Shown here in pieces: positions 20,701 through 32,379 of a stretch of DNA of 64,000 bases. The stretch is taken from the NCBI GenBank assembly GCA_964035545.1, contig OZ037769.1:1720501-1784500 (forward strand), written 5' to 3'. The notes under the pieces are model-generated. The model saw only the letters and a program-made list of their open reading frames with translations, was not told the DNA's origin and searched no databases. Origin of the DNA: Bugula neritina (lineage: Eukaryota; Bryozoa; Gymnolaemata; Cheilostomatida; Bugulidae). Numbering within the stretch: the stretch's first letter is position 1; each line of letters opens with the position of its first letter. Made by a program: the position numbers and the translations under genes.

Positions 20701-23083
20701 CCTACTGTGACATAATTATACTATAACATAGTGTGACACATAGTGTGTTATTATGTCATTAGTTAATTTAATACGTTCTAAAACGCATATATACTACATT
20801 TATGTTAGAAAAAACTTAAGTTCTGAAACGTTGTTCACCACATGGTGCTAGACAAATGAACACAGCCAAGTTAAAGAGTTAGCACGGGGGAGGGGGGAGG
20901 GGGGTGATTTTAGATAAACATGAGTATTCCTGTAAGTTTGTCCTGTTGATTTGTTTAAAATTTAAGACTTTGTTAATACCTGAACAAATCATGGCCCTCT
21001 CTTGAAGCGTCCCTAGAAATGTGGGCAGTGAAGTTTGTGACATGTGGGATGTATATTGATTTTACCACAATTATGGGGTGTATTCATTCTTTATAGTATT
21101 GGGACCGGAATCTTTAGTTATCTTGATTTATTGCCATCATATAAATTGGCCTTAAATTATAATAACATCAGCCCATGCCTAAAATGAGTAGCTCTATATC
21201 TCTATGAAGCTCTTCTTGAGATTGCTTCGCTAAACTTTTTTCATTGTTTTTTTCAACTTGACCATCTTTACAATATACTTTTATAGTTTTAACTGCATTT
21301 ATACACTTCTCACTACATTCATGCACGAATTTGTCACTATTTATACATCTACAATTCTATGAAGCTAGGACTTCTCAAATCTCTCCAGCTAAATCCTTAG
21401 ACATTGCTTTTGCTAAATAAATTCAAATCACAATTGGAATAGCAAATACCTTTACCAGCTTTTAGACAACAAGATAACAATAAAAATCTGAAGCACAGAT
21501 TTTAAGTGAAGAAACATTTTATTTCATCAACATAGTCTTTAAAACATTGTAAATAAAAAGAAATTGACCCTGAGGCGCAATAGCCTAGGCTAGTAGAAGG
21601 TTGCATATTGCTATAGTGATTTTATCTCTATATCATGTGAAGTATTTCATGTCTTGCAGTCATCAGAGCTAAAGTAGAAGGAACTCGGCTCATCAGCAAC
21701 GACTTCATCATGTCCCTCAATATAAAAGCAATTCTAAAGAATCGCTCTACTCTTAGACTGAGAGCCAATGAAACTTTGATACTGTGGGCAGAGGGTGGCC
21801 GGTGCCAGGCTACGTGCCCCACCGTTAGAAAGAAAAAAGAGTATATCATAGCGTGCAATAAAAGAATAGACTCAAATGGTAGACTTATATTCGACAAGAG
21901 CGAATGTATGCTTTCAAGATGGAAGGATGAGTTCTCAGATACAATATTGGTAAGTAGAATATTCTTTAAGAGAAATGCTTTAAGGTTATGTGATGTCATA
22001 TTACATTCAGCCCAGCCCACTGTTCAATAGGAATAAAGACAATAATAGTATTCAAAATAGTTATACAAATAACAACAATAGCTATCATAGTGTTTAAAAC
22101 AAAACAATTGAAGTGTTTTAATAACATTATTTTTCTTATAAAACTGCTTGTATCGCAATAATAAAATGTGAAATTTAATTATAATTCTTTCACAACAAGC
22201 CATAAAAAATGGTTGGCATGAAAGCTTAATTGATAGCCTAATGCCATCTAGGCAAGTCTAGGTCTTAGGGAAAAGATATGAGTAACTCAAGTAGGCACAT
22301 ATGGGAAAGCACTGGTCCCACCTTAGACATGTGTGGTTGAAACAGGATAAACAGGTTGAAGCACTTGTCACCCCCAAACTGACAAGTGTCAAACTGTATG
22401 AATTTCCTTGACAGGTATGAGCGTGTGCTTCTTGCCATTCCTAAAAGATATGTATGATATAACCTGTTGATAAGTGTCATGTTAAGATTGCCTCAATAAT
22501 CGTAAATTTTTATGCACGTATTTACTATATTTCACACGAGAATTCAAAAAGAAATTCTTAGTATGTATGCTATGATCTATATTTGGTTTTGACATATGAC
22601 AATTTGGCATAGCAGTGACTTTGACAATCCAAATTAGATTGTTTGGTTTCCCTTTACTTATTTATGACATATTTGGTAGCACAATAACATGTCACAGTAT
22701 CTTATCTTTCCGCCTCACTAACTTCACACTGAAAAGGATTTATTTGGATTTAAATGCTTATTGCTTATAAGAAGGAGGACAAAAGTCAGTAGGTGGAAAC
22801 ATGTGTACTCAAGTTAACTGTACCCGATTCACAGATACAGTATTCTCTTCTTCTATTGATATAAACTTTGCTTTCGGTTTATTTTACATTCAACTTTGTG
22901 GAGTTGCTCACTTTTCCTTTGTGTAGAGACCAAAGTTATCTTCTCAGCACATGATTATAATATATTACATGTTTTCACTTGCAGATTTGGGAAACGCTTC
23001 TCAGACTACCAGAAATGGCCCGAAATCAAGAGTTTCGAAAGCTAAGACATGGTCGAAAGTTTTCTTCCCCTGAAAGGTACTGA
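17744..23083 (+). CDS. Secreted Frizzled-related protein (sFRP3/4-like): Frizzled CRD plus netrin-like domain
   Basis: Exons: 17744-17945, 19762-20025, 20249-20341, 21660-21949 and 22985-23083, giving 315 residues. Residues 1-19 are a signal peptide (MSVHYLVFLISVSVWSISG). The Frizzled cysteine-rich domain follows, with all ten cysteines and family blocks such as PWNLTQMPNLMG, LFAPIC, PPCREVCRQV and YDNGVCVSPQAI. From exon 3 on (SCNCKKK, VIRAKVE) the sequence matches the netrin-like domain of sFRPs, ending in a basic tail (RKLRHGRKF). Such proteins are secreted and bind Wnt ligands or Frizzled receptors. The PWNLTQMP and VCVSPQAI wording is closest to the sFRP3/sFRP4 branch, but paralogue assignment needs a tree. 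It has its own TATA box. Confidence 0.93.
20527..20757 (+). repeat. Degenerate GTGACACATATT-type repeat in sFRP intron 3
   Basis: Irregularly spaced copies of TATTGTGACACATA and close variants. Lies about 190 bases beyond the splice donor, not at it. Confidence 0.75.
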
Positions 23084-23933
23084 CAAAACTGATACTATAC
23101 TACTGGTGTGTGCGGTGTGCCTGTAATGCATGTGATTTGGGCGTATATCATGTGAAGTCATATGCTATGTATGTAGTGTATTTTTTAAGAAAACCTTATA
23201 ATTGTTATTTAACCTGAAAGCATTAGAAAACATTGTTTACCATTTTTAATATATTTTGTCAAACCTACATAATAGCTTTAGTTCATACAGAAAAGAGGAC
23301 AACTTCAAATATATAAACGTACTATTGTTTTGACGGTTAGAGAGTGACAGTGGGTGATGATAAAGCATACAAATGGTGATGAAATTGTCTTTAAAGTTGG
23401 TGAAGTACTGCATTCTACGTGTCCTAAGACTTCTGGCATAGTGGAGCAGCCATCCACCCAAACGTTCATCTTTTTCTGGCATAAGAACAGCAGCTATACC
23501 GCAGTATCTTCATATTTAGCCACTTAAGGTTATCAACACTCACAATATTGTATTGTATATAGCATATAGTATATGTAAAATTTATATAATCAGTATATAT
23601 CACCAGCATTGACACTACAGGTGATATAGCTACACTATATAATGTTTCAAACATGGATATATTATTTTATTAAGCGAACATTTATTTAACATTTCTTCCA
23701 GAGCAAACGGATATTTATTTTTCCAACATTTAGACATTTCTTAAACGTGATTTATAGAACTTCAAAAATATACGAGTCAATTATTTCTTTTTGTTATTTT
23801 TTATTTGCATTATAGCTTTTGTATTGTACAAGTTATTGTTATTTAGTCTGTCTATAGATGTATGTGTACATAAATTAAATCAGTTGGAAATATATTATTA
23901 TATGTACTAAACATTTCAATAATGCATATAACG

Positions 23934-23937
<4 letters not shown>
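23084..23937. other. sFRP 3' UTR and intergenic sequence
   Basis: AT-rich, no further exon recognised on either strand. Confidence 0.5.
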
Positions 23938-24020
<83 letters not shown>

Positions 24021-24446
24021 ACGCACACGCACACGCACACGCACACGCACACGCACACGCACACGCACGCACACGCACGCACACGCACGCACACGCACGC
24101 ACACGCACGCACACGCACGCACACGCACGCACACGCACGCACACGCACGCACACGCACGCACACGCACGCACACGCACGCACACGCACGCACACGCACGC
24201 ACACGCACGCACACGCACGCACACGCACGCACACGCACGCACACGCACGCACACGCACGCACACGCACGCACACGCACGCACACGCACGCACACGCACGC
24301 ACACGCACGCACACGCACGCACACGCACGCACACGCACGCACACGCACGCACACGCACGCACACGCACGCACACGCACGCACACGCACGCACACGCACGC
24401 ACACGCACGCACACGCACGCGCACGCACACACACGCACACACATAC
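23938..24446. repeat. 509-bp strictly alternating purine-pyrimidine microsatellite
   Basis: Three nested periods follow each other: pure (AC)n from 23939 to about 24010, then ACACGC six-base units to about 24063, then about 36 copies of the ten-base unit ACACGCACGC, then (AC)n-like. Every step alternates purine and pyrimidine without a break, which favours Z-DNA. The long His/Thr or Cys/Val reading frames on both strands are artefacts. Confidence 0.95.
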
Positions 24447-26196
24447 TTAATGTCCTCATTAATTCCTATTGTTTATATCAATTGACAATATTAGTGTTTA
24501 TTACAAATGTTACTGCTAAATACACAACCCAAACCTCATGCCAATCGAAGGTTCATTACAACACTGAGATATAACTATGATCAAACTTTAATGTTCATTA
24601 CATGCATACATTGTGTAATTCAGCAAATCAATTAAGATGCTTATTAAAAGCTCTCAATTGTGTGCATAATGCAAAACAAATCGTATCATATTATAGAGCT
24701 GGACTATATACGTGTATCATCGTGTCAAATGTCTTCCATGTGACTTTTTATAGCTACACGCAAACAGAATTGAGTTTTGATTAGAAATTTCAAAACAGTG
24801 TTATCTAACAGTGGTGACCTGTTAGTATAGGCTTAGTTGTTATATTAAATGCATTCAAATGTTTTACCTAATAATTTTAAGTTTTTTAAACATAAACTAA
24901 ACATTATATTACAAAATACAACAAAATATAACTACTATAAAACATTTACTCAGAATGCTGTGCACAAATTATTGTTTTTACTTTATATTCAAGAGTTATA
25001 CTCTCTCTATAAACTAAGTCTTGCTAAGACGCCACGCAGATTTAACTAATTTAAAATATAATATGCCGTTGTCAATTTGTGTTAAGTTTTGCAAAACAGC
25101 GATTCAACTTATTATTTGTTTAAATTATGTTTTTCCGTTTCCTATCATATGCAACAAAATAGTTGTTATATAATTATTTTAATAATTATAGCTGTTATTA
25201 TAATTATAATTATAATTATAGGTACAATTTTAATTTCTGAAGCTAATTCATTCTTTTTAAAAAGTTTGATAAAATGGGTTTACCCCAAAATATTTAGCTC
25301 TAAATTACACGATCTTACCTGTTAAAAATCGTATTGAAGGTTAATCTTAAAATCAACTTTGACTTTCTCAACCTTACAGTTAGTGTTACAGCAACTGCAA
25401 GTGCAACACTAACTGTTACTGAGTGTTAGTGTTATACTTAATCTTATAATTATAGTTATTGTAACTCATTCACCATGTGACTTACTAACTGTAAGTTTAA
25501 GACTTAGAATAAGTAGTGTAGGTGACACTGACTGTGATTTTGAGTTTGTTAGTGTTTCAGTTCGGCGTTTGATCTTATCATTGTGATTCTGATTCTCACT
25601 CTAGCACAAGCAGTAACAGTAACACTAACTGTAAGTGTAACACTGAAAGTGAATTTGAATAGGAGTAAGACTAAAGGACATAGTAAAGACTAATGTTATA
25701 GCTGTATATTTATTCATTATTTATACACAATACTGGCCCAAGAAAGTAAACAGTTTAAGCTATGCCTATTGGACTTGATTTTGCAAGGAAAATATTTCCA
25801 CCTAAATTCTTTATGTAAAAGTAAATGACTGCGTTTTTTTCTAATAATTGCAGTATATTGTGAACACATTGTAAAATTTTTAGTTTAAGGGAAAGTTTTT
25901 GCGTTAGAAATAAAATATTAATTTACAAAGTAAAAAATTAACCTCTGGTTTTTATTATTGTTCATTATAGACCACACATACTATATTTTATAGATCACTT
26001 CAAATTTCAGTAACTCAAACCTGGGCTACAATAATAATTAGATGTTGCTCACTAGTTTTGGTTTTGTCTATGGCTATTGTGTAGTTCAATTTGGAATGAT
26101 CTATTCATTTAAACTTGAACATACATAGATTTTGAAGGCCTTGTTTTGCTCATCTGTTATTCACAATTTTAAAATGTTTGTAGAATCTGTGAAATT
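24447..26196. other. Intergenic sequence before NDUFAF5
   Basis: No gene seen. The part at about 25360-25690 is a soft low-complexity stretch of variants of AACACTAACTGTAAGTGT with no fixed period. Confidence 0.5.
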
Positions 26197-28269
26197 ATGA
26201 AGCATACATATATTTTACGAACTCACAACATTGTTCGAAGGTGTATGAGGAGCTATTCTATGATGGAAATGAATATATTTGATAGAAAAACAAAGCAGCA
26301 TCAACGTGATGTAATAACTAGAGACCCAAACTACGGACAATATTTTTATTTAAAGGATGAGATTGGATTCAGGGTGTTTGACAGACTCTGTGACGTCAAG
26401 AGAACTTTTGACGTTGCGTTGGATTTAGGATGCGGCTTGGGTCACGTTGCCAGCCACATAACGTCTCTACAACAATTGGTCAATCATCGAATATACATGG
26501 TAGAATCTTCTAGACCTCTTTTAGAAAATGCCAAAACATCAGCCGATGTACCTTGTATCAAAGTTCATTGCGATGAGGAAACATTAGATGACATCCCATT
26601 AGGTGAAAACTCAGTCGACTTGGTCTACTCTAGTCTCAGTTTACACTGGGTCAACAATCTCCCTGGACTATTTAGAAAGGTGCTGACATTGTTGAAACCA
26701 GATGGAGTGTTTATAGCGTCTTTGTTTGGTACTGATACTATATATGAACTGAGAGTTTGCCTCCAACTGGCTGAACAGGAGATTTTAGGTAAGTTTCAAT
26801 TACTCAAGTTTTTGCAGTTTTTTTCTGTACATGTATTAAAAAACTTAAATCATTGCATATGCTATATATGCATTATATGTATCCCAAACAGCATGAATTG
26901 TGATACATGTATAAAAGCAACATATGTTGGTCTTTTTCTGTCAGACTATCATTAGTTACTCTTTTCCTGCATTGTGTATGTCTTAAGACAGCTTGTAATA
27001 ATTATTGACTTTCTTCCCTCCTTTCATGAGTCAGACGCTGCCAATTTTCTCACTGCTGCCAGATAGCCGAATATCTGTTTATTAGTAAAAGTTTGCTTTA
27101 AACACAGAATGTGGTATTAAACATTATCTGTGGAATGTATATAATATTATTATCATACTCTATATCATATATGACATATAATATAGTACTTATTTATATG
27201 TCCTATAGGAGGTGTGTACCCCCATGTGTCTCCTTTTACCACTGTAAGAGATATGGGGGACCTCCTGAACTCTGCTGGCTACACCCTCATCACTCTGGAC
27301 TCAGATGAGCTGGTGGTCAACTACCCTGGTATCTGGGAACTTATGAGAGATCTTAAAGGTATCTGTGAGCTTCCCATATGTGTAGTGTTATACCAAACTA
27401 GCCAGCTATGCATAGCCTGTGCAGACAACAAAAGTTGCTGTATAATATGTGTGCATTTCTATCTTGAGCAGAGTTCAGCTAAAGTTTAGTAAGAATATAA
27501 ATATTATAATGTGTATCCTAGCAACAAGAAGTTTTATCTTAATGTTCCCTCCTAGCTTAAACTATCTTGAATTTGCTTCAGTTGTTTGTTTGTAGCAAAA
27601 CCAATAGAAAATTTCTCCCAACAGTTGCTGTAACCATGATCACTAATGCTCTTTTGAATGATATTAAAAATAGAGCTCTCTCTCTCTCATCAAGTTAATA
27701 TTAATTATAAGTTATTGATTTGTTTGATAAATTATTGGACTCAAACACCAGGTCTCGGCATCATTTATCAACCTTACTCAGTGTTTGACAAGTTGTTGCT
27801 AAACTGATAATTTTTAGGCTCTTTGAGGTTTTTTTTCAAGACAGTTTATTGGTTATTAAAATTTTAAAATTGCTGTATGACTTGGAAACGCAGATTTATA
27901 TTTACTATTATTATTTTTTATTATTTATGCAAATTTGATCAACTTTATTTATACACGTAAACCCAAATCTATATTTGTATATGGGAGTTATGTTCTCTCT
28001 GACTAGGAATGGGAGAAAGCAACTGCTCGTGGTCACGCCCACTAACCTTGAGACGAGATGTCATCAAACGAGCAGAAGAGATCTACAGAGAGAGATATGG
28101 TAACCCGGACGGCTCTATACCCGCCACTTTCTGCATCCTCTCCTTTGTCGGGTGGAAGCCTGACCCCTCCCAACCCAGCCCTGCACAGAGGGGCTCTGGT
28201 ACTGCTTCTATTAAGGAAATCAGTGACTTTGTGACTCAAACCAACCAGAGCTCACCGCCTGAAAGGTGA
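26197..28269 (+). CDS. NDUFAF5: NDUFAF5-type methyltransferase, complex I assembly factor
   Basis: Three exons, 26197-26788, 27209-27358 and 28007-28269, give 334 residues. The family is mitochondrial and hydroxylates an arginine of complex I subunit NDUFS7 during early assembly, although its fold is that of an S-adenosylmethionine methyltransferase. Visible blocks are NIFDRKTKQHQRD, the SAM motif I DLGCGLGHVA, VYSSLSLHWVNNLPG, LKPDGVFIASLFGTDT and the C-terminal MGESNCSWSR. The N-terminal 25 residues are rich in Arg and hydroxyl residues and could be a mitochondrial presequence. Length is close to the human protein (345). The gene ends tail-to-tail with the minus-strand gene at 29009. Confidence 0.95.
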
Positions 28270-29008
28270 CTCATTCAGACAGGTGCTTGTCTGTCACATT
28301 TGACTTTGGGCATGCCTGGCAAGCACTTGTGGCATGTGTCACCAGGTACTCTCACTTTCAATTCTATACGTACAAACGTGTCAATTCCAGCAGACTCTAG
28401 CAGGTGCTATGAATACTTGACAGGTAAAAAAATGAACTTTAAGCTAAACTTTCTAAATGTTTTTACAAAGCTTATTTGTTTCACCACCGCCTTACCATTT
28501 TTTAAAACTTTTAAATTTATATCTGAGACAGAACACTATCTTAATTTTTAACTTTTTATTAGTTATTTTGCTGTTGTGTGAGTGAACTGCTGTTGTCTTC
28601 ACTACCTGTGAATGTAGATCAAAATATAAAGAGAATATTCGGGTTACTGTAGCTTCTCTTCTAGTTTTGTGTTGCCTGAGATGTACTACTAGCTTAAACA
28701 CTTGTATTCGACTTCTAATTGATCACAGGCTAACATTTGGTAGCCGACCTTGTATGACTTTCTAAGGTGTTGCTATAATGCACTATACCTCATTTAGAAG
28801 TCGTCTACTCTTGTATTTATCTATCAGTGTATGCGAAATCATGTGTTGGTCACACGAGCTTTTTCAGAGTTATTTTCATATGACTTTATTCCATCTTTCA
28901 TACAAATCACAATATCTCAGATTTTCTTGCATTCAGAACAGAGTTTTCTACCCTTTATCAACAATCCTGAAATCATTGCTGTCTACATATGAGTTATCAC
29001 CCCCATTT
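28270..29008. other. Convergent intergenic stretch
   Basis: Space between the stop codons of NDUFAF5 (+) and the CXorf65-like gene (-). It holds both 3' UTRs and no further exon. Confidence 0.5.
28886..28891 (-). promoter_or_regulatory. Candidate poly(A) signal of the CXorf65-like gene
   Basis: TTTATT on the + strand (AATAAA on the minus strand), 117 bases after the stop codon of the minus-strand gene. Confidence 0.5.
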
Positions 29009-31311
29009 CTACACACACACTGCTGGTAGAGATGTTACTTTAGTGACAGTGTGGGAAGCTGCCTGGCACGAGCTGCCATCAGCTCTACTAGTCGCTGCCG
29101 CAAGTATACCCCGTCCTGATGCTGCTCTCTCACTTCCCGCAGAGCTTAGCCCTAGATTCCTTTCTGTAGCAGTTGTCTTCTCTTTCCCTTTCTTGCTGAT
29201 GTTGCTCCATTTGTTCTTCAGCACTTGGGATTTCCCAGACTTAGACAGTTTCTCTAACTTTCCTGTGAAGTAGTGAAATACAAGACATGCAGTAGACAAT
29301 CCCTGCTGTGAAAATCTGCTTTTTGAAGGAATTCTTATAGACAGTCTCAAACCATGCTGGCAACATGACTGGAGAATTTTCAGAGCAGCACAGAAGGCTT
29401 TTTGACAACACCAGTGACCTCAAAGAGGGATATGAACTTATGACCTTGTGCTTACTAAGTCAGCACTAGACTACGGCTGCTCATTGCCTTTAAAACTTCG
29501 TTTAATATTGTGTGAAATATTCTTCAGCATGCTGAATAACGTTACCTGAAAGTTCTGGGTTGATTGTGTCTAAGTTATTAAGGAGGGAAGAATACTGGAA
29601 GAGTGTCTTGGAGTTATCTCTCGCGTTGACTCGTTTCACGTTGACTAACAAATATGTCTCCCGAGGTTTCAGGAACTGGTGGGCGTACTCAAACTTTAAA
29701 TTCGACAGATTCTGCAGCTCTCCCCCTCGCCAACTCAATAAGTCTATGTGTTCTACAAATTCCGCTACATCTATCAAAAGTACGTCCCAAACTTTTTGTT
29801 GGTTAATAAGAAAACTGCTATAGATTATTCGTTCTATAAAATTGAAAACTCTCCAAATCATTTTGAAAATATTTGACCATAAACAAGATGGTGCGAATGT
29901 ATTTTTCTAATCTTTTGTTCAAATTTGTAAATAAGCAATATTTTTCAAGATTGTGAGCATTCTTGTTCATGGGATTAGTACCCATTAGTTCAACATTCAT
30001 AAACATTGTTCATAACTTGTAGGTGGCCACACCACCTTTTGTTTAACGTGAAGTAATCGGAAGGGTGAGCAAGTGCTTTATGACTATTCATTAAGTAACC
30101 TTTCCATATGCATTCAATTTATAACCTGTATCCAGTATGAATCTAATAAGTAACATCAATATACATTCAATAATTAACATATATCAATATGCATTCAATA
30201 AGTAACATACATCAATATATTACATTCAATAAGTAACATACAGCAATATATATTCACTATGTGATACATCAAATATATCCAATACGTTTTCACAAGTAAT
30301 GTAACTATTGGTTTTTCTCCAAACTGTGGAAATTGTGCCAATACTGTAATTTATCTAAAATTCAGACAACTATCGCCAGATAGTTCTCTTGAAAATTTTA
30401 ATTTAATTTGTTTTGATTTGAAATAATGAATTTGGAGCTACTGCAACCATGACCTTTGTAATACATTTAGAAAATGATGTCTAAATTTTCTAAGCATTTC
30501 TGTAAAAGTTTACCAAACATTTGGCATCCTGCCATCCGTTTCATAAAGTTGAGTAGATGTACTGTGTAGCAGAAAGAGTTCACTACCATCTTCCTGTTGT
30601 CTGGGAAATAAACACATATTCCCTCTCAAAAACACTGACTGAACACAAATGATTTTAATACAATAAAACTTATCACTAACTTATTTTCTTTCTAGTCCAT
30701 AACCGGAGCTGCTTCTCGCACATTACTCACTGAAATCTTCATAAGTAGACTAAAAGTTAACCTCTCTATGGACCAAATTGATCATAGTATAGCATGTTTT
30801 CATTTGAAAAATATTTTTCTCCTAAATTCACAATTTAGGAGAAAATTATGGCTAGTTATAAAAATGAACAAAGAGTTACAAATATTTCCCTACCTCCATA
30901 TCTCACTATAATAAGTCCTGGTTGTTCTCTCGACTGTGTTCCTTTCTGAAGCTGCTGATGGTGTGAGGAGGTGGTCGCAAGGCCTCTCTGTTTTGATGCA
31001 CTGACGTTACTTTGTATTCTTGATCGAGAAATTGGCGGTAGTTTACCCTAAATTAGTTTCAAACAACAAGGAATTTGAACTTTGTAAACCTTGAAAACTA
31101 GATACATGTACATGCGCACTTGAAAAACTATAGACTTTTAGGTGGTGGCCCTAATTTAGATGATCTTTGTTGTAAATTGATCAAAATAGTTGCATCAAGT
31201 TCAAATTGAACTACAATGTTGTAAATTACATAAATTTAAATAGCTTCATTCATTTTGTTGTCTTTTCTATTATATAAGTTGAAAAGGTACCTCTTTTTCT
31301 TGATGTGCCAT
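29009..31311 (-). CDS. CXorf65-homologue-like protein
   Basis: Five coding exons on the minus strand, in transcript order: 31311-31291, 31047-30894, 30600-30514, 29791-29546 and 29262-29009, giving 253 residues. The phases fit throughout (0, 1, 1, 1), the starting exon is ATG plus six codons followed by GTACCT, and every junction is GT-AG. Motifs LIIVRYGDN, VVNSFCYTVHLLNFMKRM, GGELQNLSNL, FLKPRETYLLVNVKR, YSSLLNNLDTINPEL and a Ser/Lys-rich tail fit what I remember of the CXorf65-homologue family, whose function is unknown. The 55 residues before RYGDN (PPISRSRIQ onward) are an extension; vertebrate members start near the GDN motif. The fourth exon could instead start at 29833, adding 14 residues. 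Identity is from memory of the family pattern. Confidence 0.68.
29423..29486 (-). mobile_element. tRNA-like segment, possible SINE head
   Basis: In the last intron of the CXorf65-like gene and on the same strand. Read on the minus strand it has an A-box-like TAGTCTAGTGC and, about 30 bases later, a B-box-like AGTTCATATCC. No tail or target duplication was identified. Confidence 0.3.
30110..30270 (-). repeat. Imperfect repeat CATTCAATAAGTAACATA in an intron
   Basis: Four or five imperfect copies with period about 30-38 bp in the intron between the third and fourth exons of the CXorf65-like gene. Confidence 0.75.
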
Positions 31312-32379
31312 GTCAATGGACACTATGATCACTTGCTTTGAGTTGCCACTGATGTGTCATATAGTTTATCACTGAGAGCACTTGTTTCTTGTTGCCACTG
31401 ATGTGTCATATAGTTTATCACTGAGAGCACTTGCTTCTTGTTGCCACCAACCAGTGTGTTATGGGAAACTCCTATTAATGCAGCTGGCTGTATTCAAAGG
31501 AACACAAATAGTAAATATAGTCAGCACTTGATAGTAAATGCCTGCTGCCTCTATTAAGAAATATGTATACAATTGCTTCAGGCATATAACAACTGGTCAG
31601 AATAATAATAGCTAGGATAATAACTGCTTTTAATCTGCATTGTTGAACCATTGAAATGTCTTGTTCTTTTCAGGTAAATTACTTCTGTTTAAGTAATGGC
31701 ACTAAATAATTGCCCAGTTTCATGTTTATTTATTTGTAATTGATACTGCATCTATTAGTAATGGCCAATTGAATACGATATGCTCTGCTATAGCATAGTT
31801 GCTGAAAAAGTGTCAAATCAGTTGCTGATTGCATTCTAGTTGGGGTCATAAGTTCAAATAACCTTGATTTACACTTGATTAACAATACTTAAGTTCTCAA
31901 TCTTTAGCCAAGGTTTCCTATCGTGTTTTTATTTCTCTCAGAAGCTATAAATTCAAAATAGTATACTGTTTTTCTAACAGTTTTACAGTTCTACTACCAC
32001 TAATGATACTCTATTCACATTCTTCTATTCTGTGATATAATGAAGGTGTTTGAAATGATTATTTCATGCCATGGAGTATTGAAAATAGCATAAAAGCATT
32101 CACTTAGCAGCAAATGTAAATATTTGAATTCAAAATTAACTCTGGCCACTGCCATATTGTAGAACCTCTCTTTTGTTAAGCAAACCATCTTGTCCAGATT
32201 TTTAATTTATTTTCTCCTACTTATGATAAAAGAAATAATTTTGCTGAAAGAGTATACATAACAGTGTCACATGGCTAAGTGGTGCTCAAAATCCAGGTTT
32301 AATTGAATCTCTTTCGGTCAACTTTAGCTGAGCACTCAGAAATTTATACCTCTACTTTACTCAGTCCTTCTCTCCCATC
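31312..32379. promoter_or_regulatory. Shared upstream region of two divergent genes
   Basis: 1068 bases separate the start codon of the CXorf65-like gene (-) from that of the guanylate-cyclase-like gene (+). The region must hold both promoters and 5' UTRs if these start codons are right. No TATA box stands out. A 49-bp direct repeat lies next to the minus-strand start. Confidence 0.4.
31342..31449. repeat. 49-bp direct duplication upstream of the CXorf65-like gene
   Basis: Units 31342-31390 and 31391-31439 begin GTTGCCACTGATGTGTCATA and are almost identical; a third partial copy follows. They begin about 30 bases upstream of the minus-strand start codon. Confidence 0.92.

Noticed and set aside
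23852-24485. Long His/Thr-rich and Cys/Val-rich frames on both strands
   Set aside because: Pure products of the AC/GC microsatellite; no splice sites or homology.
30695-30910. Open + strand stretch after a possible acceptor TTTCTTTCTAG
   Set aside because: No start, no family match, and it overlaps the end of a better supported minus-strand exon of the CXorf65-like gene.
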